In this document: positions 52,955 to 64,000 of the stretch, one piece after another
Layout of the letters: each line of letters opens with the position of its first letter
How positions within the stretch are numbered: the stretch's first letter is position 1
Assembly: GCA_034008185.1 (NCBI GenBank)
Contig: CM067109.1
Coordinates: 60,938,801-61,002,800 of the forward strand
Direction: 5' to 3'
Source: Gorsachius magnificus
Lineage: Eukaryota; Chordata; Aves; Pelecaniformes; Ardeidae
DNA length: 64,000 nt
Position numbers and translations under genes: made by a program
The notes under the pieces: model-generated
Database searches by the model: none
Seen by the model: the letters and a program-made list of their open reading frames with translations, nothing else
What the model was told of the DNA's origin: nothing

Positions 52955-53700
52955 TCTGTTCTTGAGGGCATGGCTGCCATCCAAGAGGACCTTGGCAGAA
53001 ATTTGCCAACAGGAACATCTTCTCTGGGAAGACAGAACCCTGTGGGGTGCAGGCTGAGGCCAGCAGGGCCAGGTAGCAGCTCTGGGGGATGGCCCTAGTG
53101 GGAAGCTAGCCGAGCAGGGGCCACCCATGTACCTGGGCAGCAATGAGGGACAGCGTTGCCTGGGGATGTGAGTACAAGATAGCCCCAAGAGCCAGGGAAG
53201 GAATTGTCCCCTCTACACTGTGTTCATCAGACCATATCAGGAATATCACCCTGCATGCAGGATAGACATCAGCAAACTGGATGGAGGTGAGAGGAAGCCA
53301 TCAAGGTAGTGGGGCTGGAGACCTTTCCCTATAAGGAGAAGTTGCAGGACCAGAGCTAGTTCAGCTGGGAGGAGAGATGGCTTCAGGGGCATCCAACAGC
53401 ATTCCTGGCACTGACAGGAGGGGATAGAGGAGAGACATGCAGCTGGAGTCTTCACAGCAGTGCGTGAACTGAAGGTGAGAGGCAGTGGCACAAGGTGAAA
53501 TAGGAGAGGCTCAGGCTGGAGATAAGGAGAAGCCTTTTCCCCAGGAGGACAGGCCAGCGGTGGAGCCAGAGCCTGGGAAAGTCAGGATATCTCCCACCTG
53601 TGGAGTTTCACACCCCAACTGTGTGAAGCCTGGTTTGACCCCGCAGCTAAGCCATCTCTGGGCAGAGGCTGGAGACCTCCCCAGGTCCAACAGCCTGTGG
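52955..53700 (+). mobile_element. degraded CR1 LINE fragment, about 0.75 kb
   Basis: This is an old plus-strand CR1 piece recognised by ordered landmarks. GGGCATGGCTGCCATCCAAG with AGGACCTTGG is at about 52966-52994, and CAACAGGAAC is at about 53008. GCTGAGGCCAGCAGGGCCAG follows near 53052, and GGAATTGTCCCCTCTAC at 53201-53217. GGGGCTGGAGACCTTTCCCT is near 53311, then CAGCTGGGAGGAGAGATGG at 53364, where intact copies encode the LFSLEKRRL block. The 3'-UTR motif is eroded to GGAGACCTCCCCAGGTCCAAC near 53671. Many indels have destroyed the reading frame, and no terminal octamer is left. It is GC-richer than its surroundings, which explains the spurious frames on both strands. Exact ends are uncertain by some tens of bases. 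Confidence 0.85.
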
Positions 53701-54897
53701 AAGTACATAGGTCTGTAATTCTTATTGAGAACAAACAGTAATTAGGCTTGCTTTGGCCTAGAATTAGAGTGAACCTGACCTTCTGTATCCTTCCTGAGGT
53801 ACTTGTCCACTTTCCTCATGCAGCAGAATCTTCCTTGATGCAAGTGTCTGCCCCAAATGCTCACATGCTCACCTGTCTTTTTTTTTTTTGTAGTATCAGA
53901 TTCACTGCCTTTTCCTCTGAATCCTTAATGCCTTTCCATTCATCAGTTCAATCAATTTATGCCCTGTTTATTATTTCCTGTTACAAAAAACATTGCCTGT
54001 TCCCTACACCTTCTCAATCTCCTATCTTTTTTTTATTTCACATGACTACCTAATTTCCTAATGCCCATATATGCCGCATCACAAAGACTGAGAAAAACAG
54101 AAAATTAAGACCCAGAAGATGCTGCCAAAGAGACCTGAACATGAAGTCAATTGCTAATATATCATTATTCATATCTACACCACCAAATGAATGTAAATTG
54201 AACAAATACAAACTATCATAAAGTTAATTTTACCCTCATAAAATGGTCTGTAAGGATTTAAGCACACAATTTTTCCTCTGCTATAAATTGTGCAAAGTTA
54301 GTGGAGCTTGCTAAAGTGATTTTTTCTTCTATTCTGTATGCCAAGGCTGATACAAAGGATGTAATACAAAATAATTTTGCTAACAGTATTTTGCATAGTT
54401 TCACATGGATGTTTAAGCACACAGAGATACTGAAGGAAACCAAATGACTGAGCTATGTCTGCGTATGATAATAGTGGGAATTTCCATTTGTAAATTCAGA
54501 TGTGGATTTGGTTATATGAAACACCGAGCAAGAAAACAATTGAAATTAAAATGCAGCTCTGTTTTCTGAAGTTCAAAAAAACTATGCTATGCACTAAACT
54601 TAGCAGACTATAAGTTCAGAAACAAGGGGACAGGACAAACACCTGCCCCATACACAGTATTTTGTCTTTACAATTTTTCTTTCTCTCTCCCTTTACCACT
54701 CATTTTCAAGCAATTTCATCAAAGCAGACCACTAATTCATCTTGTTGGATTTTGAAACCACAAAAAGCACATGGTTTTGAATTAAGCATTAAAAATTCAC
54801 TCACTATTACTGACAATACTATACCTAAGTTCTATTTCGGATATCAGACTCCCAAGAAATCCACCAGCTTAAAACAAAGAGGTAGAATAGGCTAGAC

Positions 54898-54927
54898 GGG
54901 GGGTAGGGGTAGGGGGTGGGGGAAGGG
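54898..54927 (+). other. G-rich tract, putative G-quadruplex
   Basis: The plus strand carries G runs of 6, 4, 5, 5 and 3 separated by one to three T/A bases (GGGGTAGGGG-type units), enough for a short-loop G-quadruplex. The surrounding sequence is AT-rich and no transcription start is recognisable. Confidence 0.65.
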
Positions 54928-56913
54928 CTGTGTGCAGGGAAAGGGATTGGAGAAATAAAAAGCTCAAAGAGCTGCTTCTGGAATAAAACACTCCCATATT
55001 TTCTTCTCTGTAGGTTAACACCAAAGAGAGAAAAAAAAATACACACATATTCCAAACTCTGTGGATCCAACTTCACTATACAGCAACCACTGTAGTTTCT
55101 AAAGAGACATAGAGTATCCAAGATACCTTGCAGGTCCTTAGGCACATTTCTTAACATATTAAAAAATAATATATTTGATTCTTTTAGACTCATATATGGA
55201 AGCCAGAGTGCTTCATCAGGATTAATATAAAAAGGTGAAAAATCCTTCTACAATCTATTTTATTACAATTGCGGTTTAAACCATAGAGAACTGAAGGGGA
55301 AAAAAGTTTATCTCCGATGAAGATAATACAACTGGACAGCAATGCATGCTTGAATAAAAGTCATATCATACCTGTCTTGCAACACAAAAATGCAACAGAA
55401 TTTTTTTCTACAGGATGGGAAAGACATAAAAATACTCATCATGTAGAAAATTGCATCTGGAATTTTCAGTGGCAAATGAAGGAACTGGCTCTGTCTACTT
55501 AGACCACATTAAACCCATCTTTTGCTCCCTATAAATTCTCAATAAAATTCTTGGTTCAGGTCTTAGTCCAGAAGCTGCACGATGGCCAAGGTATACAGCA
55601 TTTGAAAACTTAATTCAGTACACGTGGAGTGGTCAACAGATTTATTTCTGTGATCCATTACAGCATAGAGAAAGCTCACCTCTGCGTAAAAAGAACTTTC
55701 TGGGGGTGAGTACTATCCTGAAAAATGAATTCCTGGAGGGATGATACCCTTCCTTCTTGTCCAAATCTCACTGTCTTCTGTTCCTAATGCAGATTCATCC
55801 CTATCTTCATCATAAATAGTAATGATAATAAATAACTACCATAGTACATTCCTATTCAAAAAAGAAGATTGTTCCAGTGCCCACACTATTCCACCTCAGG
55901 AAAGGAAGAACAAATATCATTGCTACTGAAGGAGATCAGGTAAGAATGACACAGTGCAAAAATGTACATGGAACAGAAATAAGCTTTCCATTCAAATAGT
56001 AATCTCTCTGTAGAATGATTAATAATTAAGACCCTTTGGATAAGACATTGTAGGCATAAATGGTTGTACAAGATGATGCAAAAATTCAATACATTTATTT
56101 TGAAAGCACACTTCAGCATCAATCTCTGTGTAGCAGAAAAAGTATTACTGTGGATTGTCATTTAGGCTAGATATTATATATATTCTGTATCTTTTAGCAG
56201 AATTTTTCTGATAAACCCACAGTTTAGACTCTTCCAATAATCTTTTGCTGCTTGCTTTCCAGAGAGTCTGCAAAAAATCTGGTATGATCAGACTGACAAA
56301 CATCTTGTTAAAAGGTATAATGGAGTACAGCCAACATATTTGGATACAGGCATGCAATACTAATCTGAAAGTTGCAATTAAGGAAAAGAAGTCATGGAAA
56401 GCATACAAGAATAAAACTGAAGCTGACTTGAGTGTAATCTTCAAATAAGGATTTAATAAGACAATTATGGAATGTTAATTAAAAACGCCAACAGATTGAA
56501 CACATTCATCATGATTTAACAATTTAGTATGTGGCAACTGATTATTGAAACCACATTGTGCTTAGTGGTACTGCAATTGAGGATGAGCAATTTAGGATTT
56601 ATTCTGATTCTGTGGTCATACATTCATAGCTTTTCAAGTAATTACCTTTATCTTACCTTACCTAAATCTAGATATTAGGAGCAGAGTAAATGCCACAAAG
56701 CTGTTATGCAAGCAGCTGCTTGATTCTGACCATGTACAAGCTTTAGCCAGGTCTATAAACCCACTTGCTGATTTCTTTTTCTGACCAGGAAATCATATGA
56801 GTTTTGTCTATAGATATGCTTGTACAAAGTGACTTCTAAAAGTTTATGCTCTTGAATAGCAACACTGTAATCTTTATCACAACCATGAGATAAGGATCAT
56901 ATTAACATCCTTT

Positions 56914-56930
56914 AAAAAAAAAAAAAAAAA
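56914..56930 (+). repeat. poly-A tract (A17)
   Basis: An uninterrupted run of 17 A bases followed by GAAAATGAAA. No retroposed gene body is recognised upstream, so it is listed as a mononucleotide repeat. Confidence 0.9.
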
Positions 56931-59007
56931 GAAAATGAAAGAGACCTAGGGAAAAGGAAACGGACTTTCTGGCACTGACAGCGAAGATGTTAGAACCCAA
57001 GCCTTCTGATTATTGGGTAAACTATATACTGATCCAACAGTGCTTTTTGCTGGTACTGAAATTGGCAGTGTCCTACTTCACACAGTTCAGAAGCAGGAGT
57101 TTCCAAAGCTCTGCAACAGTGTCCTAGACCAGAGGCAACTCAATAAACCAGGCCAGGATATGATGGCACACATGACAGCTAGGAAATATGCAGGCATACA
57201 GACTTACTTTTAGGTCAGAAAACTAAATTTAGACTCTGAACCTTGCCAGTGATTTTTCAGTAGTGTAATTTTTCTAGGAATAATGCCCTGGCATATCTTA
57301 CTTAGTGTGACCCAAAAAGGAAAAAGTTTAAGCATTTCTAACATTCTCTAAACCCTCCAATGTGCTACCTCTCCCTTAGATAGTCAAAGCTCCCTAGACT
57401 GGATTCTCCAGCCCTCATCCTCAGGAGGCAGCCTGGGCCCATGTAAACAGGGAATGGAAAAAAACAATCCCTCTTTCATTTGCAGTGATGCTGAGAGGCA
57501 TTGACCAAGGGTGGAAGACTGAAGACAGAGTCTCTATTAACTGTAAGAGGCAGTGTTGATCCCAAAGTCTCTATGCCTGTATTCAGAAAGCTCTGTACAG
57601 CCAGGAGGCACAAGAAGTGTTCTTGAAATGCCTGTAGTCCTAAAGCATCACAGGTCATAGTTCAGAATTCTCTTTATAACTACCAGAAAAGCAATACTGA
57701 AAGAGTAAGTGACTTGTTCCTCTAGTCTGTTTCAGACAAATGCTAGTGAGCATCTGCTAAAATGTCTACATCACTTCAGATGTCTGAGATTCATGTTGCA
57801 AACATGGTATCTAGGTATGCATATGCACATTATAAAGGGGTATGTGTGTGTACATATATCTGCAATTAGCTATATATGGCACATATGTATGATATATACA
57901 CATACAAAGAAAGGAAGAAAACTAATAGAACTTCAAAGGTATACCAGCCTAACATAGAAATATGAAGGTATGAAGAGTGGTAAACTTGCAAGCACACATA
58001 AAGAGCATCCTCATATTGTATTAGTGCACAATAATCTACTAGTTGTTTGAATAGAGCGGAAACAGTGTAATGAAGAAAAGAGTTTCCAGCAATTCAGTGA
58101 AGCAAACAGAAAAGCTACTTCATCTGATGGTAGCTAGGGAAATTTTCAGTTGTAGGGAGGAGGTATCTGGAACAGATATGAATAAATTTAACTCTATTTA
58201 ATTACTGTGGTAGACCAAACAGTGTTCCATATCATTACACAAACAATGGCTTAGTTGTGTTTCAATTTTTCACTTTCCTAATGTGGGCAAGGCTAGTAAC
58301 TCAGTCTTTCTAAAAACAGCCTCCTTTCCTCCTGCGTCAACTCCAGCACTAGATACAGTCACAGGATAGTTTTGGCAGCTGTGGGACCTAGATTCAAAGC
58401 TTTGGAATGTTGGTTTTTGGGGTTTTTTTTTGAGCAGTCTCAATTGGCTTTCTAACAGAAAAAGAAAAATATAGGAACAGTTAGAGATCCAAAACATTCG
58501 ATGGTCATGCTTCTATTTTTAAAGAGATGTAAATAATATCATTAAGAGGCAATCAGAAAAATGGACAAGAAAGCAGTAGAACCTTTTGAGGTCTGAGTAC
58601 TTGTAGACATTTAGAATTAAGGCAAGTGGGAAATGCCAATGGTCCATCCTATTTTTTGGTTTTGATGATCTACAGACCTCTAAACATATTTAATATTTTC
58701 TCTTTTTAAAGCAGGTGAACCTTTAAGATAAAAACCTTGATCAACTTAGAGCAATTTAGTCTGGAGGAAACAAGTAACACTTTTTTAAAGTATAGACTGA
58801 AAAACATTTCAAAACATTTGTGGCAGGAAATGATTTTCACTGAAAACAGTCCATGCTCAAAACAGCAAGCGGATAAAAAGCAGTCATTGAATGTGGGTCA
58901 AATCATGAGACAGAAGTTTAACAAAACAATTTTTTTAAAGATTACTATGATATATTAAAGAACTTGACAATTATCAGTTGTGAGAAGAATAACACAAAGG
59001 ATTACTC

Positions 59008-59043
59008 TTTTACTGTTTACTGTTTTACTGTTACTCAGTAAAA
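59008..59043. repeat. TTTACTG tandem triplet with inverted copy
   Basis: TTTTACTG (59008-59015), TTTACTG (59016-59022) and TTTTACTG (59023-59030) lie in tandem. They are followed after five bases by the reverse complement CAGTAAAA (59036-59043). The third copy and the inverted copy can form a perfect 8-bp stem with a 5-nt loop. It is small enough to be a replication-slippage product. Confidence 0.7.
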
Positions 59044-60342
59044 TCAGAACACAATTCATCAGCTGGTGGCCAAGTGATTTTTCTGAACTGATGAAACAGC
59101 TGAGCCAGGTGATATGGAAGAAGAGAAGTGCACTATTTGCAGTCAAGTTTCCATTGCACTAAACAAACTGAAAAGGCTGCTCTCATCTCTAACAATATGA
59201 GATTTTCCCACAGTGATGATTTTTAACCTGTGGCCAAGGGGCATCCTGTTGTTCTAAAGAAACCAAGTGGTTATGGCATGAAAGTAAGCTTGACAAATCA
59301 TGTTCTGCCATGCCAGGCAGCTACTGCAGGTGGCCTGTGAGAAGTCTGTGCCCTAATTGTTTCCCTTACCACCTTTCCTTACCACCCTGGACAAAGCCAC
59401 AGTTTAATTTGTATCTCTCTGAGGGCATTATTTTCCGGAGAGCTCTTAAACAATTCCTGGTCTGTGGGTGCAAGTAGAAATTCAGGCAGCCCTGGTTTAC
59501 ACACTGAAATATTGAGTTAAACCTCATGGTTTTGCCAGGACAGATTCATGTTTTTCAAATAATTGGGTGGGCAGCAACATACATAGGACCATTTCAACTT
59601 GCACCAGGGAGATCTGTTCTCTACAAAAAGCAAGTACAAGGTAGAGCTAGTCAGAGAAGAGTCCCTCCTATCATCAAAGCATTTTTATTTATCTGTCATG
59701 TCAGCAGTTGCACGGGGCAGGCCCTGTAATTCTTGCAGTCTGGTGACTTCCCATCCCTAAGGAGCTCAAATCTGGATTCTGCAGCACCATTTTATAACCA
59801 TTTAGAAATATGTGATCTTTAGCTGAGAAGCTTGGAAATTCCTTAGTCAACAGGCTGAGCATCCTCTACTGTTACACATCAAATAATTCAGAGTACAAAG
59901 GAAAAAAAAAAGGCTCAGAAAATAGCATAAATAAAATGTTCATGATATTTAAATTCTGAAAATTATCGCCTCCATCTGAAATGCATAAGCAATACACTAT
60001 AAATATCAGAATCAACTGTTACATCGGAAAATAACAATGTTTAGATGCCCATCTTAGCTTTTCTTCACTGTATACAGGGTTTGCTTTCATTCTTACTTCA
60101 TAATGATGTAGAGAAATTCTAGTCAATAGCATTATCTCTCAGAATCAGACCGCAGCCCAGAAAACTTTGGATTTCTATCTAAGTGTTCAAATAATTTCTC
60201 AATACAACAGTTACTTCTTACAGAGTTGCTTTAGGATTCATGAATCCCAAACAATATTATCCCTGAGTTTCATGAACACGTAAATAGAACTTTCAGAAAA
60301 TTGTAAGAGAATAGTCTTTGGCATGTTCTCTAAACTAACTTT

Positions 60343-60370
60343 AAACTTAGGGTTCCTTAACCCTAAGTTT
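60343..60370. repeat. perfect 12-bp inverted repeat with TTAGGG/CCCTAA
   Basis: AAACTTAGGGTT (60343-60354) and its exact reverse complement AACCCTAAGTTT (60359-60370) flank a CCTT loop. This can form a 12-bp perfect hairpin or cruciform. Each arm contains one telomere-type hexamer (TTAGGG on the left, CCCTAA on the right) in head-to-head arrangement. There is no longer telomeric array, no T-run after the stem and no gene beside it. The match does not extend outward (T opposite T at the next position). Confidence 0.85.
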
Positions 60371-62357
60371 TGTTTCCACTAGACATTACAAATCTATGTG
60401 CTCTGTTATATTTTAATTTTTTCCCTAATTCTTAAATTATTTTCAATATTTTTTTCCAGAAGAAGAAAGAAAATCAACATAATTTAGGAATTAATTTAAG
60501 ACTTTCTCTAATAATTTTGTTAGTGTAATCTCAGCTATTGGCTTTGCACAAGATAGAAAATTATAAAATCTTCCTCTGGCTTCAAGTAATTTTTCCCCCC
60601 GAAGCTAATGACCGCAGAGCTACACCAACAGACTTTGGGTTTAGGGCTTATATTGAAATGGTTAGGACCTAATGGCTACAGTATTAAGAGGCTAAATCAT
60701 ATTATTTGCAAGTATTGAAATATAACTGAAAGATAAGGAAAGCATCTCTGTGAGCTATTTCAGTGACCAAGATAAAGCCTACAGATTGTAGAAACAGGGC
60801 ATCCAGTATGGTACAGCAGAAAGGTGACGTGTAGTTCTGTATTCTTCATTGGACATGACTACTGCAAGCTAACATATTTGGGCTAATATACTTTTAAACA
60901 CACAAGCTTGCAAGCAATTCCTTAAAATTGCCCCTCTAGTAGGTTGTGTGAGTATTTCCTCATCAAGCATATTTGCTTAGTAACTGGTTGCAAAAACCAA
61001 AAGCTCTTTTGATCTCTCCGACTTTTGCTGGGAATTTTAAGGTATTATTATTACACCATTGCTAAAAGCTTTAAGACATACGCCCACAAAGCTATACATG
61101 TCTGCTTGCTGACTGTGGCCATTCTCTCATTTATACCATAAGAGACTTATCTGGCACCTCTGGAAATGCATCTCTTCTCCCAGATGATTATGGAGTTGTC
61201 AGGATATTACTTTTCAACATCAGAATTGAATCAAGCTTTTCAGATGCTCTTAGCTATCCACAGAAACAGTCATACAGGGACTTTTTTTGAAGAATGAAGA
61301 CATTTTAGCTTCTAAATCTGGATCACCAGCCTGAATTTTCCCAGAATGCATCAAATCAGCTTATGTCATCATCAGGGGAAAATACAAAGGTTAAAGATTT
61401 TTATAAATTATAATCAAGACACTAGCTGCACAGCTTTCATTGACACTGTGCACACACTGATTTTGAAAAGTTGAACAGATAAGACTACCCTATGTCAGTC
61501 ACAGGAGTCCTAAAAAGAACCAAAGTGGGAGATTTACTGGGGAGGCTGTTTTCTCCATGTCTCATTTGTTAGAAAAACATCTTTACAGTAGATTTTCTTG
61601 TTAGATACACCATGATCACAGTGAAAATTACAGGAGAAAAAGGATTTGTCCTATGAACTGAGAACGATTGGTCCTGAAATATAGCTTATGCTTTCTGTCC
61701 TGGAAAACTATACTCCATATCTCTGCCTCTGGAACAGTTTTTGTACCACTCCAAGCCAAGCCACTTGTAGCATTTCTTCTGATATGTTAATAATTATGTG
61801 CTCTCTGTTCTTGTAGATGCCTTATCTGTTATCTGCAGCTTAATAGACAAAGATACTGAGCACTCATGATTGCACCTGAGGTCAATAGTTCCCCTCTGAA
61901 CTTATTGCTATGTGAGGTGAGGTGAATCAGAAAAAAATGGATCCTTGTATCTCAGACAGAGCACTCAAGAAAAGTAGATATTTTTGATGTTAATGTCTGA
62001 GCCTTTGAGCCTACATCCGTAAAATAGGAACAGTATCCTGGCTATGGCACAGAAATTTAGGAAAACAAATTCACTAATATTTAAGAAACAGAAATTTAGA
62101 ATAAATGCCAGAGAAAAGCCTTTTTGAAATTAATGCTTGTCTTTGAAATAAAGTCTGCATAGCACACAGTAAACAAGTCATGAGACCACACATACCTTTA
62201 AAATGTTTCAGGCAAAATACAGAAAAGTCACTTCAAGCTCTTCCATACTATCTGTTCCCTACTGAATCAGTCATGCAGTGAAAACAGTATGTGCTTCTGT
62301 TGTTGAAGATGGCATCACAAAGAGATTAGGTTGGAATAAAAGTTCCTTAAGTCATAC

Positions 62358-62468
62358 CTAAAGGAAGATTGCAAAGTCATATTTTCTGTGCAATATTCTT
62401 CCAGAGTAGTTGTGTTTTCATACATACATCGCTGCACAGAAAGCGAATCACAGGAATGACACTGCATC
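62358..62468 (-). other. candidate cysteine-bearing exon (speculative)
   Basis: On the minus strand, a T-rich stretch and CACAAG acceptor-like site precede a 111-bp open segment that ends at TTTAG|GTATGA, a good donor-like site. The length is a multiple of three, with 36 full codons plus split codons at both ends. The translation begins MQCHSCDSLSVQRC and has cysteines spaced C-x2-C-x7-C-x11-C, with two N-glycosylation sequons (NTT and NMT). An xxCxxC opening at an exon start resembles the first exon of Ly6/uPAR three-finger domains. The usual fourth cysteine is missing, the exon phase may not fit that family, and I cannot identify a gene. A chance match remains likely. Confidence 0.15.
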
Positions 62469-63550
62469 CTTGTGAAATAGTAATAAAAAAAGAATATTAC
62501 CTTGGAGTCAAATATATGAATAATTTGCAGAGTACTTTCTGCTTGTGTCAACACAATCATGATACACTTATAAAGAGACATAAGAAAGCACAACTCAGGA
62601 AAACAATAAATCAGTTCACCGGTACTGACAAAACAGTAATAAAATACTGCTTGCTTCTCTGGACCACAGAGAATAAATGTTTTTAATGAAAAACAATTTC
62701 AGCCATACCTCCTCGATGAATGGATGGGGGTAGTGGAAGACCAGCACTGTCTGTTCACTGAGTCTTTATTGTCCTGGCAGTAAAGCAGTTGCTTGATATG
62801 ATCCTGAACTGTCATTAAATTACCCACAGTGGTAGAACAAAGTGTTGGTTTTGCCTGATCTAAAATCTCTTTTAGCAGTTGTAAGGCACTAAGGATAACT
62901 TATCTGAGAGCAAATGGATTAGCACAAACACAGTGGATTGTTTAATGCCTTCACTCCTTTTGTTAACTGGATTCTTTGACCTGAGCAACAAGACTTATCA
63001 AAAGACATCCACCCCATCCTTCCAAAGTCCTCACTCTACATGCTCCCACCAATGACAATTGGCTAACATTCACTCATGCACTAAGAAAGATAACTTCAGG
63101 CATTGCCCTCTGAGGCTATGAGAAAAAGTTGATTAAAAAGGCAGCAAGCATGGCTGTGCCAACATTAATTACTCTAGAATCACTTTCCTTTTCTTTTCCT
63201 ATCCTATAGAGTCTTTATTTTGAACTTTATTCCCCAACATACATCACCAATTCATGGTAATATCAGAAGCTAATGTACCACCACAGTGTATTGGTCATCA
63301 AATCAGCCCTTGAAAATATCAGGCCTATAAATTTATATAGTTTAAAATCTGCGGGTTTGCTTTATTTCATATTAAAGCACTCCCAAGTTCTTTACTTCCA
63401 CATTCTTTTCTTCAAAAACATCAGAGAATTAGCTGCTACACAGACAAATCCTTCAGACCTAAAACAAATCTCTTGCCAGGCTTATATAGAAGAAAGTGAA
63501 AATATATTTTTCATAAAACTGTTTTCCCTGTTTATTACATTCCTTGTTGC

Positions 63551-63580
63551 TTTTTAAAAATTTTTTTAATTTTTTTTTTT
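63551..63580. repeat. T-rich low-complexity tract
   Basis: T5-A5-T7-AA-T10-type sequence of about 30 bp, ending just before ACATTAACTG. Confidence 0.85.
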
Positions 63581-64000
63581 ACATTAACTGTGAATTTAAC
63601 TTTACGTATTTGTATTTAACAAAAATTAAACACCCTTTGCATGTGCAAATCAAACAATGGTAGCAAATTAGACTGCCAAAATTCTAAATGAAAAAAACTT
63701 TCATTAGAAAGCAAAAGACCAATCTGTACTTCTTTTGAAAGTCTGTCCTTAAAATAATGAAACCTCATATGCATTTGACACCTATCCTGTGAACAAGTCT
63801 ATATTTACACATCTATTCATACAGATGACATTTTTATGTACCTTTTGTAACTTTCCATAAATTGATGAACCAGAATGAAATATCACAACAATCTGTATTT
63901 CTGCAAGCATTTCTGATCAAATATTTTAGAATAACACAAGATACCTACTGGATCTTCTGTTTTGTGGTTATTCAGCAAATCAGACAGGAAATCATCATGA

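Larger units (their letters stand above)
53701..64000. other. AT-rich unique sequence, no confirmed gene
   Basis: Apart from the small features listed separately (54898-54927, 56914-56930, 59008-59043, 60343-60370, 62358-62468 and 63551-63580), I see no gene or transposon in these 10.3 kb. A dinucleotide-like AT/GT-rich stretch lies at 57840-57905. The direct repeat CCTTACCACC occurs twice near 59366-59385. Open frames are short and unrecognised; one of 122 codons on the minus strand (54825-55193) crosses the G-rich tract and owes its Pro/Ser-rich segment to it. Confidence 0.6.

Noticed and set aside
52919..53718. Several Pro/Leu/Ser-rich ORFs at 52.9-53.7 kb
   Set aside because: The segment is a degraded CR1 element; the frames result from its higher GC content and do not follow the CR1 ORF2 phase consistently.
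56914..56930. A17 tract as the tail of a processed pseudogene
   Set aside because: No gene-like sequence lies upstream and no flanking target duplication was seen.
1..64000. Bacterial, phage or CRISPR-type systems
   Set aside because: No dense gene order, no ribosome-binding sites before long frames, no spacer-repeat arrays; the repeats are of vertebrate (avian) type.

Overview
The window looks like bird nuclear DNA. The evidence is the class of interspersed repeats. There are five fragments of CR1 (chicken repeat 1) LINE elements; one still carries the diagnostic 3' octamer ATTCTGTG repeated three times, and another ends in the related CATAGAAT form. There is also a solo ERVL-type long terminal repeat of the kind that is abundant in Neoaves, plus an older relative of it. 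By eye the DNA is AT-rich, with long A and T tracts, few CpGs outside the LTR, and no long reading frame. The longest open frames (about 115-145 codons) are roughly what chance gives in 64 kb of AT-rich sequence read in six frames, or they lie inside repeats. I therefore read the window as a gene desert or the interior of a very large intron. I see no protein-coding gene that I can name, and no rRNA, tRNA, CRISPR array or bacterial-type operon.

Layout. 1-7376: featureless AT-rich sequence. 7377-7960: an old plus-strand CR1 with an internal deletion. 7961-21687: unique AT-rich sequence with a G-run/C-run patch (11940-12013), a likely G-quadruplex motif (12722-12750), one candidate exon-like frame (13241-13463) and one small ORF with a signal-peptide-like start (19339-19620, minus). 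21688-22030: a very old minus-strand CR1. 22031-36213: unique sequence with a pair of homeodomain-type palindromes (26956-26986) and an isolated GC-richer island (32780-33235). 36214-36460: an eroded ERVL-type LTR fragment. 40481-40560: a perfect (AGGGA)16 microsatellite. 41527-42083: a well preserved solo LTR flanked by the 4-bp direct repeat AGTG. 50323-53700: a CR1-rich block of three separate insertions (one minus, two plus). 53701-64000: unique sequence with a G-rich tract, two small inverted repeats (the one at 60343-60370 contains TTAGGG/CCCTAA) and a cysteine-bearing candidate exon on the minus strand (62358-62468).

No set of genes working together is visible. The strongest content is the transposon record: at least two age classes of the same LTR type, and CR1 copies ranging from nearly intact 3' ends to barely recognisable ones. 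The candidate exons are offered as leads only; splice-like signals around short open frames arise often by chance. All family assignments come from memory of consensus features, with no database search.
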